Shown here: in pieces, positions 8,781-18,300 of the stretch
How positions within the stretch are numbered: position 1 is the stretch's first letter
Layout of the letters: each line of letters starts with the position of its first letter
Assembly: GCF_046630315.1 (NCBI RefSeq)
Contig: NZ_LQBD01000036.1
Coordinates: 62,001 to 126,000, forward strand
Length of the DNA stretch: 64,000 nucleotides
DNA from: Brucella anthropi_A
GTDB taxonomy: Bacteria > Pseudomonadota > Alphaproteobacteria > Rhizobiales > Rhizobiaceae
Reading direction: 5' to 3'
The notes under the pieces: model-generated
What the model was told of the DNA's origin: nothing
What the model saw: the letters and a program-made list of their open reading frames with translations, nothing else
Database searches by the model: none
Translations under genes and position numbers: made by a program

Positions 8781-9626
8781 TCAAACTGCGGCAAAGAGGG
8801 ACAAGGTTCCACCGCCGAAGGCCACGAAATCAGGGTTGGCAAAACCGGCAACACCCTCATCGGCGCGCTGGCCATAGGAGAGCGGCGCGCCGTCGAATGT
8901 CGCGGTGAGCCCGCCCGCGGCACGCAACACCGCATCGCCTGCCGCCGTGTCCCACTCCATGGTCGGGCCGAAACGCGGATAAATGTCGGCCTCCCCACGG
9001 GCTATCAGGCAGAATTTCAGCGACGAACCGACAGAAACGCAATTGCTGATCCGGTTGTCGCTCAGGAATTTTTGCGTTTGCGGATTGTTGTGTGACCGGC
9101 TGCAAACCGCCACCCGCTCCGCCCCCTCGGCACGCACCGCTATCCCACGGCGCAATCCGGCCGCATGATCCTTGGTCGTCACCATTTCTTCGGCACCGCT
9201 GCGGCTTCCGATGAACAATTGATGGCGAACCGGCGCGTAGACAAGCCCAAGAACCGGAGCGCCGTCCTCGATCAGGCCGATATTCACTGTGAAATCGCCG
9301 TTGCGCAGCAGAAATTCCCGCGTTCCGTCAAGCGGATCGACCAGCAGAAAGCGCCGCCCCAGTTGCGACGGAAGCCGTCCCGCCGCCACTTCTTCTTCCG
9401 CCACGACCGGAATATCGGGAGCGACGGCGGCAATGGCCGCGAGGATGATGGCCTCCGCATCGCGATCCGCCTCAGTGACGGGCGAGGAATCCTTCTTGCT
9501 CTGGACCGCGCAACCATTGGCATAATGCTTCATGATCACGCGCCCCGCCTCCAATGCGGCTTCCTGCAGGACGGCAAGCATTGCTTCGCCGTTCGGATCG
9601 GCTTTCGGGGAGGCGGAAATCTTCAT
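8781..9626 (-). CDS. cysQ: 3'(2'),5'-bisphosphate nucleotidase CysQ
   Basis: It hydrolyses 3'-phosphoadenosine 5'-phosphate (and PAPS) to AMP (and APS), preventing toxic build-up during sulfate assimilation. The 281-residue protein belongs to the lithium-sensitive inositol-phosphatase fold: metal-binding motifs are VVAEEE (about 74-79) and LVDPLDGTREF (94-104), with a third at GPTMEWDTAAGDAVL near residue 225. It starts 3 bases after the cysNC stop codon, so the two are surely co-transcribed and probably translationally linked. Confidence 0.94.
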   Translation of the reverse strand: MKISASPKADPNGEAMLAVLQEAALEAGRVIMKHYANGCAVQSKKDSSPVTEADRDAEAIILAAIAAVAPDIPVVAEEEVAAGRLPSQLGRRFLLVDPLDGTREFLLRNGDFTVNIGLIEDGAPVLGLVYAPVRHQLFIGSRSGAEEMVTTKDHAAGLRRGIAVRAEGAERVAVCSRSHNNPQTQKFLSDNRISNCVSVGSSLKFCLIARGEADIYPRFGPTMEWDTAAGDAVLRAAGGLTATFDGAPLSYGQRADEGVAGFANPDFVAFGGGTLSLFAAV

Positions 9627-9629
9627 TGT

Positions 9630-11564
9630 TCAGATCGACCAGGAATCGCTGCCATAACTGCCGATGATACCACGTTCGGCAAGATATCTTTCCACTTCCG
9701 CGACGAGTTCGTCAACGCCGCGCCCCGTCGTCTTCAGGCGAAGCTCCGGTGCAAGGGGGGCTTCGTAAGGAGAATCAATGCCGGTGAAAGCCTTGATTTC
9801 GCCGCGCAGCACCTGCGCATAAAGCCCCTTCGGATCGCGGGCCATGCATTCCTCTATCGGTGTATCCACGAAAATCTCGACAAATTCGCCCTCCGGCAGG
9901 CGGGTGCGAACACGATCCCGCTCGGTCCGGAATGGCGAAATGAAGGAGACCAGGACAATCAGGCCCGCATCGGTCATCAATCCGGCCACCTCTCCGACAC
10001 GGCGGATATTTTCGGCCCTATCCTCCTCGTTAAAGCCCAGATCACTGTTGAGGCCATGGCGGACATTGTCGCCATCCAGCAGATAGGTGTGCTTGCCGAG
10101 CGCGTGGAGCCGCTGTTCCAGCCGGTTGGCGATGGTGGATTTGCCGGAGCCGGACAGGCCCGTAAACCAGAGTACCGCCGGTTTCTGGAACTTCTGCGCC
10201 GCGCGCGTCTGCTTGTCGAGATCGAAGGATTGCAGATGCACATTCGTCGCCTGACGAAGCGCGCCATCAATCATTCCGGCGCCCACTGTCGCGTTGCTGA
10301 GCCGGTCGATCAACACGAAGGCGCCCGTGACGCGATTGTCGGCATAAGGATCGAATGCAATCGGATCCACGGTCTGGAGATGGCAAAGCCCGATCTCGTT
10401 GAGATCGAGGCGGGAGGCTTCCTGCCGGGTGAAGCTGTCGACATCGGTTCTGTATTGGATCGCATTGACCGTTACCGGCGTCTGATCCGTCTCGGTGCGC
10501 AGGATGTAGGATCGGCCGGGATGCAATGCCTCCTCGCCGAACCAGACAATATTGGCCGCGAAACGGTCGGCCACTTCGGGCCGGGCTTCCGTTCCCACCA
10601 GCATATTGCCGCGCGAAACCTCGATCTCGTCCTCCAGCACCAATGTGACGGCCTGTCCCTCGGATGCCCGCGGCAGATCCCCATCATAGGTGGCAATGCG
10701 TTTCACGCGGGAGGTCTTGCCGGATTTGGCAACCACCACGGCATCGCCGGCGCTGATCGAACCGGAGGCCACGGTGCCGGAAAAGCCGCGAAAATCGAGA
10801 TTGGGCCGGTTCACATATTGCACTGGAAAACGAAAGGGCTTTGCCGCCGCCTCCGTGTCGATGCGCACGGTTTCCAGATGTTCGAGCAGATGCGGCCCCT
10901 GATACCAGTCCATGCGGGGCGATGGCAGCGTGACATTGTCGCCGAAGCGCGCCGAGAGCGGGATCGGCTGTACGCTGACAAAGCCAAGCTCTTTGGCGAA
11001 GCTCATATAGTCGGCAACGATACGCTCGAATGCGTCCTGCGAGAAATCGACCAGATCGATCTTGTTCACCGCCAAAACGATGTGGCGGATGCCTAGGGCC
11101 GAGGCAATGAAGGAATGGCGGCGGGTCTGGGTCAACACGCCCTGCCGCGCATCAACCAGCACGATGGCAAGATCGGCAGTCGAGGCGCCGGTTGCCATGT
11201 TGCGCGTATATTGCGCATGGCCCGGCGTGTCGGCGACGATGAATTTGCGGCGCGGCGTGGAAAAGAAGCGATAGGCGACATCGATCGTGATGCCCTGCTC
11301 CCGCTCGGCTTCCAGACCGTCAACCAGCAATGCGAAGTCGAAATCGTCGTCGGTCGTGCCGAACTTGCGGCTGTCGTTCTTCAACGATGCAAGCTGGTCC
11401 TCGAAAATCAGTTTTGTGTCATAGAGCAGACGCCCGATCAGCGTCGATTTGCCATCATCCACCGAACCGCAGGTGAGAAAGCGCAACAGGGTCTTGCGCT
11501 CCTGATCGGCCAGAAAATCGCTGACCGCAGCATTGGCCGCAACAGGCTTGAGTACCGCATTCAT
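9630..11564 (-). CDS. cysNC: Bifunctional sulfate adenylyltransferase subunit 1 / APS kinase (CysNC, NodQ-like)
   Basis: The N-terminal two thirds is the GTPase subunit of ATP sulfurylase, which with CysD makes adenylyl sulfate. It has G1 CGSVDDGKSTLIGRLL (about 32-47), G3 DTPGH and G4 NKIDLVDF. The C-terminal 190 residues are APS kinase with a P-loop GLSGSGKSTI (about 465) and the DGDNVRHGL motif, which makes PAPS. The 644-residue fusion is typical of rhizobia (NodQ). The stop codon of cysD overlaps the start (TGATG). Confidence 0.95.
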   Translation of the reverse strand: MNAVLKPVAANAAVSDFLADQERKTLLRFLTCGSVDDGKSTLIGRLLYDTKLIFEDQLASLKNDSRKFGTTDDDFDFALLVDGLEAEREQGITIDVAYRFFSTPRRKFIVADTPGHAQYTRNMATGASTADLAIVLVDARQGVLTQTRRHSFIASALGIRHIVLAVNKIDLVDFSQDAFERIVADYMSFAKELGFVSVQPIPLSARFGDNVTLPSPRMDWYQGPHLLEHLETVRIDTEAAAKPFRFPVQYVNRPNLDFRGFSGTVASGSISAGDAVVVAKSGKTSRVKRIATYDGDLPRASEGQAVTLVLEDEIEVSRGNMLVGTEARPEVADRFAANIVWFGEEALHPGRSYILRTETDQTPVTVNAIQYRTDVDSFTRQEASRLDLNEIGLCHLQTVDPIAFDPYADNRVTGAFVLIDRLSNATVGAGMIDGALRQATNVHLQSFDLDKQTRAAQKFQKPAVLWFTGLSGSGKSTIANRLEQRLHALGKHTYLLDGDNVRHGLNSDLGFNEEDRAENIRRVGEVAGLMTDAGLIVLVSFISPFRTERDRVRTRLPEGEFVEIFVDTPIEECMARDPKGLYAQVLRGEIKAFTGIDSPYEAPLAPELRLKTTGRGVDELVAEVERYLAERGIIGSYGSDSWSI

Positions 11565-12484
11565 CAGAAATAGCCCTCGCGCTTCTTTTTCTCCATCGAT
11601 CCGGCTTCGTCACGGTCGATGGCGCGGCCCTGCCGCTCGGATGTGCGGGCAATCAGCATTTCCTCGACAATGCCCGAAAGGTCTGCCGCGCCCGATTCAA
11701 TGGCGCCCGTCAGCGGATAGCAGCCAAGCGTGCGGAACCGGACCAGGCGGTTTTCCACCTCTTCGCCCGGACGCAGTTTCATCCGCTCATCATCAATCAT
11801 GATCAGCATGCCGTCGCGCTCGACCACCGGGCGATGCGCAGCAAAATAAAGCGGCACGATGGGGATATTCTCCTGGAGGATATATTGCCAGATATCGAGT
11901 TCGGTCCAGTTCGACAGCGGAAAGACGCGGATCGATTCTCCGGCGGAAACCCGCGTATTGTAGATTTTCCACATTTCCGGGCGCTGGTTCTTCGGGTCCC
12001 AGCCGTGCTGCGCATTGCGGAAGGAAAAAATGCGCTCCTTGGCGCGCGATTTCTCCTCGTCGCGACGGGCGCCGCCAAAGGCGGCATCGAACTTGTACTT
12101 GTCGAGCGCCTGCCGCAGGGCGACCGTCTTCATCACATGGGTGTGGACATTCGACCCATGGCTGAAAGGACCGATGCCGTCGCGCACGCCCTCTTCATTG
12201 ATATGCACGAGGAGTTCAAAACCCTTCTCACGCGCCTGGGCATCGCGAAATGCGATCATCTCGCGAAATTTCCATGTCGTATCCACATGCAGAAAGGGAA
12301 AGGGCGGCGGTGCGGGATAAAATGCCTTCATCGCCAGATGCAGCATCACCGATGAATCCTTGCCGACCGAGTAAAGCATGACCGGGTTGGAAAAACTTGC
12401 CGCAACCTCGCGAAAAATATGGATCGCTTCCGCCTCAAGGCGTTGCAGATGCGTCAGGTTCCTGGTCAGGGATGTATGATGCAC
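11564..12484 (-). CDS. cysD: Sulfate adenylyltransferase subunit 2
   Basis: The catalytic ATP-pyrophosphatase subunit that joins sulfate and ATP to form APS with the GTPase subunit CysN. At 306 residues it matches the CysD/NodP length. The PP-loop YSVGKDSSVMLHLA lies at about 40-53 and the family motif GGARRDEEKSRAKERIFSFR at about 138-157. It heads the cysD-cysNC-cysQ operon; its promoter lies in the 333-base gap to the right. No CysB site can be named from the sequence. Confidence 0.95.
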   Translation of the reverse strand: MHHTSLTRNLTHLQRLEAEAIHIFREVAASFSNPVMLYSVGKDSSVMLHLAMKAFYPAPPPFPFLHVDTTWKFREMIAFRDAQAREKGFELLVHINEEGVRDGIGPFSHGSNVHTHVMKTVALRQALDKYKFDAAFGGARRDEEKSRAKERIFSFRNAQHGWDPKNQRPEMWKIYNTRVSAGESIRVFPLSNWTELDIWQYILQENIPIVPLYFAAHRPVVERDGMLIMIDDERMKLRPGEEVENRLVRFRTLGCYPLTGAIESGAADLSGIVEEMLIARTSERQGRAIDRDEAGSMEKKKREGYF

Positions 12485-12817
12485 GACTGATTACTCCCGG
12501 CAACCGGATGAAAACTCGATACTGGCGGGAGGGATGGCCCTAGATCAGGAGATGGCCTTCATCCGGCGCAGATGCGGCAAAAGCCACGATGCGCGCATTG
12601 TCGTGAAATGATGCGGAAAAGGGAAAGAAACCTATCGCGTATTGCAAGCGGCTTGCGCGAAAAACTTACCGTATTTGCAAGCCGGGCCGGAACAAACTTG
12701 CGCAGGCCCAGAAAAGCGGGTTTCTGGACAAGTCACGGAAATCATATAATTTTTGTGATATTTAACGGCTTTTCGCTGCGGAGCTGCCCGTCATCGAGGC
12801 AGCTCCGCAGCCGATTA
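12485..12817. promoter_or_regulatory. 333-base gap holding the cysD promoter and two hairpins
   Basis: No gene is supported. Visible structures are CCAGAAA-N6-TTTCTGG (12708-12727) and the strong hairpin at 12775-12811. CCGGATGAA near 12508 and TTCATCCGG near 12557 form a widely spaced inverted pair close to the cysD start, which could belong to a regulated promoter. Confidence 0.45.
12775..12811 (-). terminator. Strong hairpin just after the aminotransferase gene
   Basis: GCTGCGGAGCTGCC pairs perfectly with GGCAGCTCCGCAGC around 9 bases. It begins 7 bases after the aminotransferase stop codon on the minus strand. No T-run follows directly, so it may protect a 3' end or work with Rho rather than be a classic intrinsic terminator. 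Confidence 0.6.
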
Positions 12818-14188
12818 TTATCTGCCGAGGCTCGCCTGAACATCGTTGAGCGCCGCTTCCAGCGCCGACACCATCGTATCGATCTGCTGATCGTTGATGA
12901 TGAGCGGCGGACAGAAGGCAAGCGTGTCGCCCATCGCACGCGAAATCACCCCGCGCTCCTGAAGAACCGCATTTGCCCTTGCGCCGAGCGCGCCAGCTTG
13001 TTCAAGGCCCGTCTTGGCCTGCTTGTCGGTGACAAGCTCGACACCGGCAATGAGGCCGACGCCGCGCACTTCGCCGACCAGCGGGTGGTCCAGCAGTTCG
13101 CGCAGGCGCTTTTGCATGTGCGCGCCGCGCTCGCGCGCATTGGCGACCAGATCGCGTTCTTCAATGATGGCAAGGTTTTCCAGCGCCACCGCCGCCGCCA
13201 CCGGATGGCCCGATGCCGTGAAGCCGGTGCCAAGCGTGCCGATCTTGTGGCTTTCCTCAGCAATCGGCGCATAGACGCGCTCATTGATGAGGAAGGCCGA
13301 AATCGGCAGATAAGAGGACGAAAGCTGCTTCGACATGACCAGAATGTCCGGTTTCATGTCGAAGGTCTGGCTGCCGAACAGATTGCCCGTGCGCCCGAAA
13401 CCGCAAATCACTTCGTCGGCGACCAGCAGGATGTTGTAGCGCTTGAGAACGGCTTGCACCTTTTCCCAATAGGTTTTCGGCGGCACGACCACGCCGCCTG
13501 CCCCCATCACCGGCTCGCCGATGAAAGCGGCAATGGTGTGCGGACCTTCGGCAAGGATCAATTGCTCCAGCTCGTCCGCCAGCCGCGTTGCGAACTGTTC
13601 CTCGCTCTCGCCCGGCAGCCCATCGCGATAATGGTGCGGACAGCCCGTATGCAGGATGCGGTCGATCGGCAGGTCGAAGGAGCGGTGATTGTTGGGCAGG
13701 CCCGTCAGGCTGGCGGAGGCAATCGTCACGCCGTGATAGCCGCGCTTGCGCGAAATGATCTTCTTGCGCTCCGGTTCGCCCAGCGCATTGGAGCGATACC
13801 AGATCAGCTTGATGACCGTATCATTGGCCTCGGAGCCTGAATTGGTGAAGTAAGCCTTGCTCATCGGCACGGGCGCCATGGAGACAAGCTTTTCGGCCAG
13901 GTCGATGACCGGGCCGTGCGAGCGGTAGGAAAATGTGTGATAGAAAGGCAGCTTCTTCATCTGCCGTGCGGCGGCTTCCGCCAGACGCGGCTCCGAAAAG
14001 CCCACGCCGACACTCCAGAGGCCCGACATCGCCTCGATATAGCGCTTGCCCGTTACATCCTCGACGTAAATGCCGTCGCCGCGCTCGATGACAAGTGGGC
14101 CTTCCGCTTCGAGGCGGACAGCATCGGTGTAGGAATGGAGATGATAACGGATATCGCGGGCTTCAAGGGAGTTTGGCTGGGCAGTCAT
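12818..14188 (-). CDS. Class III (omega) PLP-dependent aminotransferase
   Basis: It moves an amino group from an amine or omega-amino acid to a keto acid such as pyruvate. The 456-residue protein shows the fold-type I landmarks: NSGSEANDTVIKL (phosphate-binding, about 116-128), the RKRGYHG turn (about 146-152), VADEVICGFGRTG with the PLP-ring aspartate (about 250-262) and the likely Schiff-base lysine in SKQLSSSYLP (about 285). It resembles omega-transaminases that use putrescine, beta-alanine or similar amines, but the substrate cannot be read from the sequence. It stands alone between cysD and babR, with hairpins behind it. Confidence 0.88.
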   Translation of the reverse strand: MTAQPNSLEARDIRYHLHSYTDAVRLEAEGPLVIERGDGIYVEDVTGKRYIEAMSGLWSVGVGFSEPRLAEAAARQMKKLPFYHTFSYRSHGPVIDLAEKLVSMAPVPMSKAYFTNSGSEANDTVIKLIWYRSNALGEPERKKIISRKRGYHGVTIASASLTGLPNNHRSFDLPIDRILHTGCPHHYRDGLPGESEEQFATRLADELEQLILAEGPHTIAAFIGEPVMGAGGVVVPPKTYWEKVQAVLKRYNILLVADEVICGFGRTGNLFGSQTFDMKPDILVMSKQLSSSYLPISAFLINERVYAPIAEESHKIGTLGTGFTASGHPVAAAVALENLAIIEERDLVANARERGAHMQKRLRELLDHPLVGEVRGVGLIAGVELVTDKQAKTGLEQAGALGARANAVLQERGVISRAMGDTLAFCPPLIINDQQIDTMVSALEAALNDVQASLGR

Positions 14189-14303
14189 TCATTGATCCTC
14201 CGGGAAAGATAATGAATTTGTAGCCCGTTTCAGAAAAAGCGCAAACCGGAAAGCCGCTGGAAGATGCCCTTCGGATCAAACCGCCGAGGGACCTGGAAGA
14301 AAG

Positions 14304-15011
14304 TCAGAGAAGTCCGAAGGTGCGGGCCTTGGCGACCGCCTGGACCTTGTTGACCGCAACCAGCTTGGTCAGCACGTTGCTGATGTGGAAATTGACCGTG
14401 CGTGTCGAAATATTGAGGATCGTGCCGATGATTTCGGCGGTCTTTCCCTCACTCGTCCAGCGCAGGATTTCCCGCTCGCGCATTGTCAGGTTGACTTCGG
14501 AAACGCAGTTCATCGTCGGAATGTCGAGATGTTCATACATGGACAGATGCAGCAGATTGGCGGCAATCTGCATCTGCCGGCGCAACATTGAAATCTCGCC
14601 GGAAGACAGGGCCGGGCCGCTTCTCAGGAAAGACAGCATTCCGAACACGCCCTGAGCCGCCCAGCAGGGCTGGGAAATTCCCACCTTGAGATTGAAGTGC
14701 TGGGCATCCGCCCAGATTTGCGGCGCATCTGCAAAAAGCTTGGCCGACCACACCAGAGGCTCGATACTGTTCAATGCCTTGCGCACCAGCGGGTCCATAT
14801 CGGCATATTTTCTGGCCGCATAGTGGTCTGTCCACGCCTGCGGCAATGACCCGAAACTAAGCCACCGGACCGTGCCGTTCAGCAAAGGAACGCGCATGAC
14901 ATAGGCCGTATGTGCAAATCCGCACTGTCGGGCATAGGTATCAATATATTCAAGAAGCTGTCCGGCATTGTCGGCAGATTGCATGGATTCATAAGTTTGT
15001 TCCCATTTCAT
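14304..15011 (-). CDS. babR: LuxR-type acyl-homoserine-lactone receptor (BabR/BlxR type, LuxR solo)
   Basis: A 235-residue quorum-sensing regulator. The autoinducer-binding domain keeps all key positions: Trp60, Tyr64, Asp73, Pro74 and Trp88, with spacing identical to TraR/LuxR (W57, Y61, D70, P71, W85). The C-terminal LuxR helix-turn-helix runs LTMREREILRWTSEGKTAE to about residue 230. No LuxI-type synthase is nearby. Location next to metH and the sequence fit the Brucella regulator described as BabR or BlxR, which affects virulence and flagellar genes together with VjbR. The gene is monocistronic with a long AT-rich leader region. Confidence 0.9.
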   Translation of the reverse strand: MKWEQTYESMQSADNAGQLLEYIDTYARQCGFAHTAYVMRVPLLNGTVRWLSFGSLPQAWTDHYAARKYADMDPLVRKALNSIEPLVWSAKLFADAPQIWADAQHFNLKVGISQPCWAAQGVFGMLSFLRSGPALSSGEISMLRRQMQIAANLLHLSMYEHLDIPTMNCVSEVNLTMREREILRWTSEGKTAEIIGTILNISTRTVNFHISNVLTKLVAVNKVQAVAKARTFGLL

Positions 15012-15356
15012 TGCAGACTTCCCAACAAAAATACAACTATCAATGTTTATTGAAATTCGGCGCTTTTAAATAAAACGCCAACAAATCACTAACACATCCC
15101 TGTAAAATTTTCCATATACCTATCAGAAATACAGATATATCTACTTCCTTGACATTAAACTTAGCTAATTTATAAATAATTGCGCAAAGCAATCCGCCTT
15201 GCCGGCGGTCGAACCGCACATTCCAGACCACGGGAAAGCGGGGCGGCATCACCACCCCTGCCGGTCTGTAGTCGCAAGTCACTACAAACCAGTCAGACGT
15301 GTTAGGCAGCTGTCAGAAATACGGATATGAACGATAGGGTCAGTTAACGGCTATGG
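15012..15356. promoter_or_regulatory. 345-base AT-rich region upstream of babR
   Basis: No gene is supported. The first 190 bases before babR are much richer in AT than their surroundings. An 18-base sequence occurs twice in direct orientation, at 15121-15138 and 15311-15328, with two differences and a 190-bp step. GTAGT-N8-ACTAC stands near 15268-15285. The babR promoter and possible VjbR/MucR-type sites must lie here, but none can be identified with certainty. Confidence 0.5.
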
Positions 15357-18300
15357 TCAGGCCGCGGCATCCTCCTGTGCGGCGCCCGGCGTGTAGTTGA
15401 GGATCGGCGTCAGCCAGCGCTCCACCTCCTCCACGGCCATGCCCTTGCGGTTCGCGTAATCCTCGACCTGATCGCGTTCGACCTTGGCCACACCGAAATA
15501 ATAGCTTTCCGGATGGCCGATATAGAGACCCGAGACGGAGGAGCCGGGCCACATCGCATAGCTTTCCGTCAGTTCCACACCCGTATTGGCAGTCGCGTCC
15601 AGAAGACGGAACAATGTCGTCTTTTCGGTGTGGTCGGGCTGGGCCGGATAGCCGGGGGCCGGACGAATGCCCTTGTAGGGTTCAGCGATCAGTTCCTCCG
15701 GCGTAAAGGCCTCATCCGAGGCATAGGCCCAGAATTCCTTGCGGACACGCTCATGCATCAGTTCTGCGAAGGCTTCCGCAAAGCGATCGGCGAGCGCCTT
15801 CACGAGAATGGACGAATAATCGTCATTGGCGCGCTCGAAACGCTCGGCTATCGCCACTTCGCCGATACCCGCCGTCACGACAAAGCCGCCGACATAATCC
15901 TGCTTTCCGCTTTCGATCGGCGCCACGAAATCGGACATGGCCACATTCGGACGACCATCGCGCTTGCCCAATTGCTGGCGCAGCGTGAAGAAGGTGGCCA
16001 GTTCCTCATTCCGGCTTTCATCGGTGAAAAGACGGATATCGTCGCCCACCGCATTGGCCGGCCAGAAACCGACAACGGCTTTCGGCGCGAACCATTTTTC
16101 GTCGATGATCTTTTTCAGCATCGCCTGCGCATCGTCCCAAAGCTGCCGGGCAGCCTCGCCCTGCTTCTCGTCTTCAAGGATCGCGGGATAGCGGCCCTTC
16201 AACTCCCAGGTTTGGAAGAATGGCGTCCAGTCGATATAGCGCGCAATTTCGGCCAGATCGTAATCGTCAAAGACCTTCGTACCGGTGAATGTCGGCTTGA
16301 CCGGAACGAAACCATCCCAATCGAGCTTATGCGCATTGGCGCGGGCGCGCGCGATCGGCAGGCGCTGCTTTTCGGCTTCGTTGCGCGCATGGGCGGCTGC
16401 CACCTTGGCATATTCGCCGCGCAGCCCGTCAATATAGTTCTGTTTGCCTTCCGGCGACAGCAGGCTGGAAACCACGCCGACGGCACGGCTGGCATCGATG
16501 ACATAGACCGCCTGTCCGCGTTCATAGCGCGGGTGAATCTTCACCGCCGTATGGACACGGCTGGTCGTCGCGCCGCCGATCAGAAGCGGAATGTCAAAAC
16601 CTTCGCGCTCCATTTCCGCCGCCACATGCGCCATTTCGTCGAGCGAAGGCGTAATCAGGCCGGAAAGGCCGATGATATCCACCTTTTCGTCGCGCGCCAC
16701 CTGCAGGATTTTCTGCGACGGCACCATCACGCCAAGATCGATGATCTCGTAATTGTTGCAGGCCAGCACGACGCCAACGATATTCTTGCCGATATCGTGC
16801 ACATCGCCCTTCACGGTCGCCATCAGCACCTTGCCGGCGCTCTGGCGTTCGCCGCCGCCAATGCCATTTTCCGCATTGCGGCGCTTTTCCTCTTCCATGT
16901 ATGGCAGGAGAACCGCCACTGCCTGCTTCATCACGCGGGCGGATTTCACCACCTGCGGCAGGAACATCTTGCCCGCGCCGAACAGGTCGCCCACCACATT
17001 CATGCCGGCCATCAGCGGCCCTTCGATGACATGCAGCGGACGTTCGGCAGCCTGACGCGCCTCTTCCGTATCGGCTTCGATATATTCGGTAATGCCGTTG
17101 ACCAGCGCATGTTCGAGGCGCTTTTCCACCGGCCATTCGCGCCAGGTCAAATCCTGCGCCTTGGCTTCCCTGGAACCGGAATCACGGAACCGTTCGGCGA
17201 TTTCCAGCAGGCGCTCGGTCGCGTCGGAGCGGCGGTTCAGCACCACATCCTCACAAGCCTCGCGCAGTTCCGGATCGATGGCATCGTAAACGGCAAGCTG
17301 ACCGGCATTGACGATGCCCATATCCATGCCCGCCTGAATGGCGTGGTAGAGGAACACGGCATGCATCGCCTCGCGCACCGACTCATTGCCGCGGAAGGAG
17401 AAGGACAGGTTCGACACGCCGCCCGACACATGGACATGCGGCAGGGTGGCAATGATCTGCCGGGTCGCCTCGATGAAGTCGACGCCGTAATTATTGTGCT
17501 CCTCGATACCTGTCGCCACCGCAAAGATGTTCGGATCGAAGATGATGTCTTCCGGCGGAAAACCGACCTGCTCGGTCAGAATCTTGTAGGCGCGGGTACA
17601 GATTTCGATCTTGCGCGCTTCGGTATCGGCCTGTCCGGTTTCATCGAACGCCATGACGACGACCGCCGCCCCATAGGCGCGGACCAGCTTTGCATGATGA
17701 ATAAAGGCTTCCTCGCCTTCCTTCATGGAAATGGAATTGACCACAGCCTTGCCCTGAACGCATTTCAGGCCAGCCTCGATGACATCCCATTTGGAACTGT
17801 CGATCATGATCGGCACGCGGGCAATATCCGGCTCGGCTGCGATCAGGTTGAGAAACTCGACCATCGCCTTTTGCGAATCGATCAGGCCTTCATCCATGTT
17901 GATGTCGATGATCTGGGCGCCATTGGCGACCTGATCGCGCGCGACATCGAGCGCTGCCGCGAAATCACCAGCCTTGATCAGCTTGCGGAACCGGGCGGAG
18001 CCGGTCACGTTGGTGCGCTCGCCGACATTGACGAAGGGGATATCCTTTGTGAGCGTGAAGGGCTCAAGGCCCGACAGGCGCATCAGCGGCTCGACCCTGG
18101 CGGGCTTGCGCGGCGGATGTTTTGCGACAGCCTCGGCAATGGCGCGGATATGGTCCGGCGTCGAGCCGCAGCAGCCGCCGACGACATTGACCAGACCATC
18201 GCGCGCAAAACCTTCGATCTGGGCGGCCATGGCTTCCGGCGTTTCGTCATACTGGCCGAACTCGTTCGGCAGGCCGGCATTCGGATAGGCGCAGATGAAG

